Assembly: GCA_027457005.1 (NCBI GenBank)
Contig: DAIDTV010000012.1
Span: forward strand, 5,343-10,440
Direction: 5' to 3'
Source of the DNA: Chloroflexota bacterium
GTDB lineage: Bacteria > Chloroflexota > Limnocylindria > Limnocylindrales > CSP1-4
DNA length: 5,098 nt
Shown here: positions 1 through 5,098 of the stretch, in pieces
How the letters are laid out: the number at the start of each line of letters is the position of its first letter
Numbering within the stretch: position 1 is the stretch's first letter
Notes under the pieces: model-generated
Databases searched by the model: none
Seen by the model: the letters and a program-made list of their open reading frames with translations, nothing else
Told to the model about the DNA's origin: nothing
Program-made: the position numbers and the translations under genes

Positions 1-639
1 GGCGCGCGTGGAGAGCCGCGCGGCGGGGACCACGAGCAGCACGCCGAGCGGGCCGCCCGCCGGCGGCGGCAGCCGCCGCAGGCGCTCGCCGCGTCCGCCC
101 GCGAGGGCCCACCCACCGAGCGCGAATACCGGGACGTCGGACCCGAGGAGTGCCGCCAGGCGAAGCCGGCGCCGCTCGCCGAGGCGCAGCCCCCAGGCGG
201 ACGCGGCGAGGTCGAGCGCCGCGAGCGCGTCGCTGCTCCCGCCGCCGAGACCGGCCGCGACCGGGATGCGCTTCCGCAGCCCGAACGCGAGCGGCGGGAG
301 CCGGCGGGCCGTCCCGGCGCGCAGCAGCGCGGCGGCGCGCAGCACCAGGTTCTCCTCGACGGCGAGGCCGGGCGCGCCCCTGATCGCCAGCCGGTCGGCG
401 CTCCGGACCGTCGAGCCGTCCGCGGCCGCCCGGGGACGTGCAAACCCGACCGAGAGCGTGTCCGCGAGCGCGAGCGGCGCGAAGACGGACCGCAGCTCGT
501 GAAAGCCATCCGGACGGCGGCCGGCCACCTCGAGGACCAGGTTGATCTTCGCCGGGGCGGTCGCGCTCGCCAGCGCCACGGTTCCATGGAGCGCCGGCGA
601 AGACGTGCGCCGCGCCGCTGCGGCCGGCCGGGCCCTCAT
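1..639 (-). CDS. ispE: 4-diphosphocytidyl-2-C-methyl-D-erythritol kinase (IspE), 3' end cut by window edge
   Basis: A cytoplasmic GHMP-family kinase that phosphorylates the 2-hydroxyl of CDP-methylerythritol with ATP, in the MEP route to IPP and DMAPP. The visible 213 residues read without a stop to the window edge. They show APAKINL (residues 28-34, with the family's active-site Lys at 31), RRPDGFHEL (41-49), the glycine-rich ATP loop PVAAGLGGGSSDA (126-138) and GSDVPVF (166-172), whose Asp168 matches the catalytic Asp of the family. Known IspE proteins are about 280-310 residues, so roughly a quarter is missing at the C-terminus. The chosen ATG (639-637) overlaps the rsmA stop in an ATGA, but no clear Shine-Dalgarno precedes it. 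It gives about 25 Ala/Arg-rich residues before the first conserved motif. GTG at 579-577 is an in-frame alternative that would give the usual short N-terminus. The identity is very secure and the start is less so. Confidence 0.96.
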   Translation of the reverse strand, partial: MRARPAAAARRTSSPALHGTVALASATAPAKINLVLEVAGRRPDGFHELRSVFAPLALADTLSVGFARPRAAADGSTVRSADRLAIRGAPGLAVEENLVLRAAALLRAGTARRLPPLAFGLRKRIPVAAGLGGGSSDALAALDLAASAWGLRLGERRRLRLAALLGSDVPVFALGGWALAGGRGERLRRLPPPAGGPLGVLLVVPAARLSTRA

Positions 640-1574
640 CCGGCTGCCGCCACGCCGCCCGGCCGCCGCCAGCTCGCGCCGATCATCTCGAGCGCCTGGG
701 CCAGCCCGAGCCAGTCCTCGACCGACAGCGTCTGCGGCCGGCGGTCCGGCAAGACTCCGACCGCCGCGAGCGCGGCGTCGATGCGCTCGCGTCCGAGCGC
801 GGGCAGCTGGCGCGTGAGCACGTTGCGGAGCATCTTGCGTCGTTCGCGGAAGCCGGCCTGGACGAGCCGCCACAGCTCGTTTTCCTCGTCGGCCGACAGG
901 CGCCGCGGGCGCGTGTGCCCGACCAGGACCGCCGAGTCGACGTCGGGCGCGGGCTCGAACGAGGCCGCCGGGACGATCCTCGCCACCTCGACCGCGGCGT
1001 GGTACTGGACGAACACGGAGAGATAGCTGAGCCCGCCGGGGCGCGCGGCGATCCGCTCCGCCACCTCTCGCTGCAGCATCAGCACGAAGCGCTCCGGTCG
1101 CGGCTCCTCGCCAAGGACGTGGTGGAGGGTCGGGCTCGTGATGTGGTAGGGCAGGTTCGCGACCAGGTCGTACGGCGGAGCGACGAGATCCGCCACCGGG
1201 ACGTCGAGCGCGTCGGCCTGCACCAGGCGGAGCGCGCCGGGTGCGGACGGATCCGACTCCCCGGCCTCCAGCGCGCGCTCGAACCGCTCGCGCAGGTGGG
1301 CGGCCAGCCGGGCGTCGACCTCGACCGCGGTCACCGCGGCTCCGGCGCGCAGCAGGGCCCCGGTCAGGATCCCGATCCCCGGGCCGATCTCGAGGACCGT
1401 CCGGCCCGGCGCGGGCGCCGCGGCGGCCACGATCGCCTCGAGCGCCTCCCCGTCGACCAGGTGGTTCTGGCTCAGCGACCTCCGCGGCTCGAGACCGTGC
1501 CGGCGCAGGTGCCGCCGGACCGCCTCGGCGCCGAGATGCGTCGCGTCGAGCGGATCGCCCTCGGGCGGGCTCAC
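636..1574 (-). CDS. rsmA: 16S rRNA (adenine(1518)-N6/adenine(1519)-N6)-dimethyltransferase RsmA (KsgA)
   Basis: An SAM-dependent enzyme that dimethylates two adjacent adenines in the 3'-terminal helix of 16S rRNA late in 30S assembly; its loss causes kasugamycin resistance in known bacteria. The 312-residue product has the family motifs in order: LSQNHL (residues 34-39; usually LGQNFL), the SAM-binding loop VLEIGPGIG (60-68), the acidic VEVD (84-87), QADALDV (119-125), the catalytic NLPY (140-143), LMLQREVAERI (165-175), FEPAPDVDSAVL (205-216) and FRERRKMLRNVL (241-252). Length is slightly above the E. coli protein (about 273), partly from a loop at about 99-115 and the N-terminal 30 residues. 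The start is GTG at 1574-1572, which overlaps the tsaD stop as GTGA. There is no Shine-Dalgarno just upstream, so translational coupling to tsaD is likely. The open frame runs on upstream to 2576, but that part is a shadow of tsaD. Confidence 0.97.
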   Translation of the reverse strand: MSPPEGDPLDATHLGAEAVRRHLRRHGLEPRRSLSQNHLVDGEALEAIVAAAAPAPGRTVLEIGPGIGILTGALLRAGAAVTAVEVDARLAAHLRERFERALEAGESDPSAPGALRLVQADALDVPVADLVAPPYDLVANLPYHITSPTLHHVLGEEPRPERFVLMLQREVAERIAARPGGLSYLSVFVQYHAAVEVARIVPAASFEPAPDVDSAVLVGHTRPRRLSADEENELWRLVQAGFRERRKMLRNVLTRQLPALGRERIDAALAAVGVLPDRRPQTLSVEDWLGLAQALEMIGASWRRPGGVAAAG

Positions 1575-2620
1575 GGCACGAGCGGCAGGGACGGCCGTGC
1601 GTCGAGGTCGAGCGACGCCCGCGTCCCGGCGCGGGCCCGGAAGAAGCCGGCCGCGCCCACCATCGCCGCGTTGTCCGTGCAGAGCGCCGGACGCGGGACG
1701 ATCAGCGGGATCCCGAGCGCCGCGGCCCGCTCCGCCACGCGCGCCCGCAGCACGGCGTTGGCGGCCACCCCTCCCCCGAGCACGATCGCCCGGGCGCCGC
1801 TCCGTTCGGCGGCCAGCCCGGTCTTGGTCGCGAGCACGTCGACCACCGACTCCTGGAACCCGTACGCAAGTTCGGCCACCGATTCGGGATCGAGCGCCTC
1901 GCCGCCCCGGCGGGCCTCGATGGCACGGCGGGCGGCCGTCTTGAGCCCGCTGAAGCTGAAGTCGTACGACTCGCCCATCCAGGCGCGCGGGAACTCGATG
2001 TCGTGCCGCCGTGCCCCGGCGGCGGCCTTCATGATGGCCGGACCGCCCGGGTAGGGCAGGCCCAGGAGCCGGCCCACCTTGTCGAACGCCTCGCCCGCCG
2101 CGTCGTCGACCGTCTGGCCGAGGAAGCGGTACTGCAGGTGATCGCGCATTTCCACCAGGAAGGTGTGGCCGCCGCTGACCACCAGGGCGACCAGGGGGAA
2201 CGGTGGTGCCGGGCGCTCGGGGTCGTCCGGGTCGAGGAGCCAGGCCGCGTAGATGTGGCCCTCGAGGTGGTTCACCGGCACGAGCGGCCGCCGGTGCACG
2301 TACGCCAGCGTCTTCGCGAAGTTGATCCCGACCAGCAGCGACCCGGCGAGCCCGGGGCCGTTCGTCACCGCGACCGCCTCGATGGTCGACCAGTTGTCTA
2401 TGCCCGCCGCCGCCCGCGCCTCCTCGAAAACGGGAACGATCCAGCGCAGGTGGGCACGCGCCGCCACCTCCGGCACGATCCCGCCGGTCGAGGCGTGCAT
2501 CGTCACCTGGCTCGCGACGACGCTCGCCCGGATGCGCCGCCCCTGCTCCACGACCGCGACGGCCGTCTCGTCGCACGAGGTCTCGACCGCCAGGATCAGG
2601 CCCGTCGCCGGGTCGCCCAT
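1571..2620 (-). CDS. tsaD: tRNA N6-adenosine threonylcarbamoyltransferase TsaD (Gcp/YgjD/Kae1 family)
   Basis: The catalytic subunit of bacterial t6A synthesis. It transfers the threonylcarbamoyl group from threonylcarbamoyl-AMP to N6 of A37 in tRNAs that read ANN codons, working with TsaB and TsaE. The 349-residue product matches the usual family length (about 335-350). Motifs in order are ILAVETSCDETAVAV (residues 9-23), PEVAARAH (50-57), NGPGLAGSLLVG (87-98), the metal-binding HLEGH (118-122, His118 and His122), SGGHT (149-153), TVDDAAGEAFDKVGRLLGLP (170-189), FSFSGLKT (221-228), LGGGVAAN (281-288) and CTDNAAM (314-320), whose Asp316 is the expected third metal ligand. All key residues are present. 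The start is ATG at 2620-2618, sharing one base with the rimI stop (TGATG). A strong GGAGGAGG lies just upstream; an adjacent in-frame GTG at 2623 is possible but unlikely. Confidence 0.98.
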   Translation of the reverse strand: MGDPATGLILAVETSCDETAVAVVEQGRRIRASVVASQVTMHASTGGIVPEVAARAHLRWIVPVFEEARAAAGIDNWSTIEAVAVTNGPGLAGSLLVGINFAKTLAYVHRRPLVPVNHLEGHIYAAWLLDPDDPERPAPPFPLVALVVSGGHTFLVEMRDHLQYRFLGQTVDDAAGEAFDKVGRLLGLPYPGGPAIMKAAAGARRHDIEFPRAWMGESYDFSFSGLKTAARRAIEARRGGEALDPESVAELAYGFQESVVDVLATKTGLAAERSGARAIVLGGGVAANAVLRARVAERAAALGIPLIVPRPALCTDNAAMVGAAGFFRARAGTRASLDLDARPSLPLVP

Positions 2621-3189
2621 CACGCCTCCTCCGGCCGGGGGGCGGACCGGTCGCCGTCGAGCGCGGCGGTCCCGGAGCGCAGGTCCGTGGACAGGCGGCG
2701 GATGCGGCTCCGCATGTCGCGCGAGCGGAGCTCGGGGGTGGTCATGATCAGCGCGTCCTCGTTGTTGTCGGTGTAGTAGCGCGGCCGGACGCCCACCGGG
2801 CGGAACCCGTACTTCTCGTACAGCCGCCGGGCCGGCAGGTTCGACACGCGCACCTCCAGCGTGGCCACCGACGCGCCGACCGACTCCGCGATCCGCAGCA
2901 TCTCCAGCAGCAGGCTCTGCCCCACGCCCTGCTGCCGGTACTCCGGCGCCACGGCGAAGGTGGTGATGTGCGCCTCGTCGACCATCTGCCAGAGGCCCGC
3001 ATACCCCACGATCCGGTCCCCGTCGCGCGCCACGACGTAGCGCGCCAGGCGGTTGGCCTCCAGCTCCTGGCGAAAGGCATACGTGGGCCACGGCGCCGTG
3101 AAGCTGGCTCGCTCGATCTCATGGACGGCCGCGATGTCGTCGACCCGCATGGGCTCGACGAGCACCCTCACCGGGGGTCGCGCGACCAT
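2620..3189 (-). CDS. rimI: RimI-type GNAT protein N-acetyltransferase
   Basis: A GNAT-fold acetyltransferase that uses acetyl-CoA to acetylate protein N-termini; the classical substrate is ribosomal protein S18. The 189-residue product starts the fold at VEPMRVDDI (residues 11-19), followed by IERASFTAPW (25-34), the segment ITTFAVAPEYRQQGVGQSLL (75-94) with the pyrophosphate-binding RQQGVG loop (85-90), then LEVRVSN (111-117), ARRLYEKYGF (120-129) and the C-terminal YYTDNNEDALIM (138-149). These match RimI better than other GNATs, and its place between tsaB and tsaD is a well-known arrangement. After Met149 comes a tail of about 40 mostly polar, Arg-rich residues, longer than in typical RimI (about 148-160 residues). 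Two starts compete: ATG at 3189, with a weak GGGA seven bases upstream, overlaps tsaB by 22 bases; GTG at 3171 forms a GTGA with the tsaB stop and has no visible Shine-Dalgarno. Nothing conserved is lost with the later start. Confidence 0.93.
   Translation of the reverse strand: MVARPPVRVLVEPMRVDDIAAVHEIERASFTAPWPTYAFRQELEANRLARYVVARDGDRIVGYAGLWQMVDEAHITTFAVAPEYRQQGVGQSLLLEMLRIAESVGASVATLEVRVSNLPARRLYEKYGFRPVGVRPRYYTDNNEDALIMTTPELRSRDMRSRIRRLSTDLRSGTAALDGDRSAPRPEEA
2625..2632 (-). promoter_or_regulatory. Shine-Dalgarno of tsaD
   Basis: GGAGGAGG on the minus strand, ending four bases before the tsaD ATG at 2620 (the first GGAGG unit is seven bases away). It lies inside the last codons of rimI. 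It supports the ATG start for tsaD and shows that tsaD can recruit ribosomes itself despite touching rimI. Confidence 0.75.
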
Positions 3190-3953
3190 TCGATGGTCCC
3201 GGCGGGTGCGGTGATGCCGCGCGGCAGGGTCACGTAGGCGGGCACGAGCACCGCCACGTCGTCGGCGTGGCCGCGGTCAAGGGCCGCGCGCCCGGCGTCA
3301 AGGAGCGCGGCGCCGCGCCCGGCCTGGGCGCGTGCCCCGGCGGCGACGGCCTCGCCGGAAATCCCGGGCGCGGACGGGAGGTCGATCGCGACCAGCACGG
3401 CGCCTGCGACGCGAGGCTCGATGGGCTCGCCGCCCGGCACGAGCTCGGGCCCGTGCCCGAGCGCGTCCTCCCAGGTGCGCGCCCGGCCGTCCGAGCGTCG
3501 GTAGCGCGCCAGGTAGCGGTCGTGCGGGCCCGCTGGCAGCAGCACGGCCAGGTCGAGCGGCTCGTCGCCGTGGTTGCCCGCCTCCACGGACGCGGCGGCC
3601 AGCCCCTCGGTGGATGGCACCCCGACGATCGGGATCCCGAGCCCGTACGCCAGGCCCTTGGCGGTGGCCAGGCCCACGCGGAGCCCGGTGAAGGCCCCGG
3701 GGCCCGTGCCGGCCACCACGCCGCCGAGGTCCCCCAGACCGACCCCCGAGTCCCGCAGCAGATCGTCCAGCGCCGCGAGCAGCTCCTCGCCGTGCCGGTA
3801 GCCGGCGTGCCACGTGCGCATCGCCAGCGGGGCGCCCAGCCCGTCACCGATCGCGATGCACGCGCGGCGGGTCGCGGTGTCGATGGCGACCAGTGGGTGG
3901 GCGACCGGTCCCGCGTGCCGTCCCGCGGCGGGCAGCGGCGAGGGGCCTGTCAT
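3168..3953 (-). CDS. tsaB: tRNA threonylcarbamoyladenosine biosynthesis protein TsaB (YeaZ family)
   Basis: A catalytically inactive paralogue of TsaD that dimerises with it and forms the platform for TsaE in t6A synthesis. The 261-residue product has the ASKHA-type N-terminal strand PLVAIDTATRRACIAI (residues 20-35), HGEELLAALDDLL (54-66) in place of the usual HSE..LLP segment, and the family hallmark GTGPGAFTGLRVGLATAKGL (82-101), followed by GIPIVGVPSTEGLA (106-119). The C-terminal half is less conserved; where many TsaB proteins have an Asp-Ala-Arg after the second-domain strand, this one reads LLPAGPHDRYLARY (138-151). It ends in a PAYVTLPRGI block and an acidic/basic tail. About 18 residues precede the first strand. 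The start is ATG at 3953-3951, overlapping the tsaE stop as ATGA, with a strong Shine-Dalgarno upstream. The frame is open further upstream to 4115, but that stretch is a shadow of tsaE. Confidence 0.95.
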   Translation of the reverse strand: MTGPSPLPAAGRHAGPVAHPLVAIDTATRRACIAIGDGLGAPLAMRTWHAGYRHGEELLAALDDLLRDSGVGLGDLGGVVAGTGPGAFTGLRVGLATAKGLAYGLGIPIVGVPSTEGLAAASVEAGNHGDEPLDLAVLLPAGPHDRYLARYRRSDGRARTWEDALGHGPELVPGGEPIEPRVAGAVLVAIDLPSAPGISGEAVAAGARAQAGRGAALLDAGRAALDRGHADDVAVLVPAYVTLPRGITAPAGTIEWSRDPR

Positions 3954-4459
3954 GGCTGGTCCTCCCCCGGCATTGCCGCGCGCATTCGCGCGAGACACCG
4001 GGCACCGCGCTCCGTCCGAGCGTGCAGTTCGATCTGCCGGATCTCGTCGCCGACCCCTTCGAACCGCACCTCCAGGTCCGCCCCGCCCACCGGGCCGTCC
4101 AGTCGCTCGGCCCACTCGATCAGGGTGACGCCGGCCGCCTGGCGCTCGTCGAGCAGACCGCCCGCCAGCGCATCGGCAGCACCACCCAGCCGGTACAGGT
4201 CGAGGTGGAACAGCGGGAGCCGGCCGGAGTACTCGGCCATCAGCGTGAAGCTGGGGCTGTTGACCACCGCCGATACCCCGAGGCCGCGCGCGAAGCCCTT
4301 GGCGAACTGCGTCTTGCCGGCGCCCAGGTCGCCGCGCAGCGCGATCACGTCGCCGGCCTCCGCGACTCCCGCCAGGTGGGATGCCAGGCGCCCGGTCTCG
4401 GCCGCCGACGCGCTCGACACTCGCACCCGTCCGCCCACGTCGGAGACGGTCTCAGCCAT
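3950..4459 (-). CDS. tsaE: tRNA threonylcarbamoyladenosine biosynthesis ATPase TsaE (YjeE family)
   Basis: A small P-loop ATPase that binds the TsaB-TsaD complex and is needed for repeated rounds of t6A synthesis. The 169-residue product, near the family's usual 150-170, has the Walker A motif GDLGAGKT (residues 43-50), the switch-like NSPSFTLMAEY (67-77; usually SPTFTL), FHLDLYRL (84-91) and TLIEWAERL (112-120). All diagnostic residues are present, including Lys49, Thr50, Asp87 and Glu115. The chosen start is ATG at 4459-4457, which overlaps the end of the upstream gene by eight bases. Only a weak GAG lies upstream. The open frame extends to 4666, but that extra part is Arg/Cys-rich shadow sequence of the upstream gene. 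It sits directly before tsaB, as in many actinobacteria and other Gram-positive lineages. Confidence 0.96.
   Translation of the reverse strand: MAETVSDVGGRVRVSSASAAETGRLASHLAGVAEAGDVIALRGDLGAGKTQFAKGFARGLGVSAVVNSPSFTLMAEYSGRLPLFHLDLYRLGGAADALAGGLLDERQAAGVTLIEWAERLDGPVGGADLEVRFEGVGDEIRQIELHARTERGARCLARMRAAMPGEDQP
3961..3968 (-). promoter_or_regulatory. Shine-Dalgarno of tsaB
   Basis: GGGGGAGG on the minus strand, seven bases before the tsaB ATG at 3953 and inside the last codons of tsaE. The spacing is near ideal and it decides the tsaB start over the longer open frame. Confidence 0.75.
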
Positions 4460-5098
4460 CGCGCTCGAGATCTGCGATCGGCACGTCGACGAGCTCCTCC
4501 GAACCGGGCAGCGCGATCGGGTCGAGCGCCACCCTGGCACATTCCTGGAAGACGCCGCCCGGGCGGCGGCGCGAGCCGACGAGCCGCACGAACCGGCCGT
4601 TCCGGCCGAGCAACGGCCCGGCCGTGACCCGCACGCGGTCCGGGCCGACGGCCGGCAGGCCGGCACCGGGCCCGAACAGCACGAGCGGGGGCGTGATGGA
4701 GAGGCCCACCTCCTGCCCTCCGCAGGCCACGAGCGCCTCCCAGGCCGAGCGCGGGATGGGCCGCTTGCCGTACCCGTCGAGCACCACGAGCGCGAACGAC
4801 GGGCTGGCCTGGATCGACGCGTCCTGGCGTTCGATCGAGGCGCGCAGCGCGAGCACGTCGCTGCCGATCACGCCACCGACGATCACGCCGCGAACGCCCA
4901 TCGCGCGGGCACGGGTCAGCCCCTCGACGTCGACCCTCGAGCCGGCCACGAGGATGGCCCCCGAGTGACGGACGTCGATCCGGTTCGCGTGCAGCTCGGC
5001 CTCGGGACCGTCGACGGCCACGACCAGCGGGCCGTGCGAGGGCTCCCCGACCGCCAGGCAGGCGGGAAGCGCCGGACCCTCGCTGCGCAGGACGAGGG
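4452..5098 (-). CDS. Uncharacterised protein with a C-terminal KOW/SH3-like segment, 5' end cut by window edge
   Basis: I do not recognise this protein as a named family. The frame is open from the window edge (first whole codon ends at 5096) to a TGA at 4454-4452, about 215 codons, so the gene starts outside the window; the GTG at 5021 is an internal Val codon rather than a needed start. Three parts can be seen. The first (about 5050-4850) is rich in Gly, Val and Ile and looks like beta/alpha sequence, including RIDVRHSGAILVAG and ARAMGVRGVIVGGVIGSD. The second (about 4830-4680) holds ALVVLDGYGKRPIP and ITPPLVLFGPG. The last (about 4650-4455) has VRVTAGPLLGRNGRFVRLVG, resembling a KOW motif, and ends VDVPIADLERDG, like the closing strand of a small SH3-like barrel. 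I see no membrane segment in the visible part. GC-rich codon use matches its neighbours, and the eight-base overlap with tsaE places it in the same operon. The coding call is firm; the function is unknown. Confidence 0.85.
   Translation of the reverse strand, partial: LVLRSEGPALPACLAVGEPSHGPLVVAVDGPEAELHANRIDVRHSGAILVAGSRVDVEGLTRARAMGVRGVIVGGVIGSDVLALRASIERQDASIQASPSFALVVLDGYGKRPIPRSAWEALVACGGQEVGLSITPPLVLFGPGAGLPAVGPDRVRVTAGPLLGRNGRFVRLVGSRRRPGGVFQECARVALDPIALPGSEELVDVPIADLERDG

Noticed and set aside
8..502. Plus-strand frame of 164 codons at the left edge.
   Set aside because: It is antisense to ispE, whose minus-strand frame carries all the GHMP kinase motifs; the plus-strand product is low-complexity Arg/Ser/Pro sequence.
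615..636. GC-only self-complementary run (cggccggccggg) near the rsmA/ispE junction as a possible terminator hairpin.
   Set aside because: No T-tract follows in the direction of transcription, it lies within coding sequence, and such runs are common by chance at this GC content.
1575..2576. Upstream extension of the rsmA frame that would make a 646-residue protein.
   Set aside because: The extra sequence is Arg/Gly-rich and antagonistic to the well-conserved tsaD frame; RsmA conservation begins after the GTG at 1574.
1241..2776. A 511-codon open frame on the plus strand, plus others on that strand such as 915-2054, 3893-4627 and 4381-4968.
   Set aside because: They lie antisense to tsaD, rsmA, tsaE and the upstream gene, which have clear family motifs. 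Their products are Arg/Pro/Ala-rich with no domain, as expected of antisense frames in DNA whose codons end mostly in G or C.
3954..4115. Upstream extension of the tsaB frame.
   Set aside because: It overlaps conserved tsaE codons and is Gly/Arg-rich; the strong ribosome site fits the ATG at 3953.
4460..4666. Upstream extension of the tsaE frame.
   Set aside because: Arg/Cys/Ser-rich shadow of the upstream gene; TsaE homology begins after the ATG at 4459.
1..5098. Search for a new defence, mobile or secretion system, RNA gene or repeat array.
   Set aside because: Overlapping housekeeping genes fill the window. I saw no tRNA or rRNA sequence, regular repeats, transposase, inverted-repeat ends or toxin-like small gene.

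Overview
The window is one strand of a very GC-rich bacterial chromosome (I estimate above 70% GC; codon third positions are almost all G or C). Every supported gene lies on the minus strand, so the reading order is from high to low coordinates. There is no intergenic DNA: each gene overlaps the next by 1 to 22 bases, which looks like one tightly coupled operon or the middle of one. The high GC, frequent GTG starts and the gene order tsaE-tsaB-rimI-tsaD followed by rsmA-ispE fit a high-GC actinobacterium or a GC-rich member of Chloroflexota. I lean slightly to the latter from the style of the TsaB and RimI C-termini, but this is memory-based inference and not proof.

Layout in transcription order: (1) positions 5098-4452, an unrecognised protein cut off by the window edge, ending in a KOW/SH3-like segment; (2) 4459-3950, tsaE, the P-loop ATPase of tRNA t6A synthesis; (3) 3953-3168, tsaB, the TsaD partner; (4) 3189-2620, rimI, a GNAT N-acetyltransferase with a basic C-terminal tail; (5) 2620-1571, tsaD, the t6A threonylcarbamoyl transferase; (6) 1574-636, rsmA (ksgA), the 16S rRNA dimethyladenosine transferase; (7) 639-1, ispE, the CDP-ME kinase of the MEP isoprenoid pathway, cut off at its 3' end by the window edge.

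Functionally, TsaB, TsaD and TsaE together transfer threonylcarbamoyl from the TsaC/TsaC2 product (gene not in this window) to A37 of ANN-decoding tRNAs. RsmA modifies the 3' end of 16S rRNA, RimI acetylates protein N-termini (classically ribosomal protein S18), and IspE makes isoprenoid precursors. The cluster is thus mainly a translation-fidelity housekeeping operon with a metabolic gene at its end. Strong Shine-Dalgarno sequences precede tsaB and tsaD, while rsmA and ispE start at stop-start overlaps without a clear one.

I see no RNA gene, mobile element, CRISPR array, riboswitch, promoter or terminator, and no convincing new biological system. The least explained part is the partial gene at the right edge.
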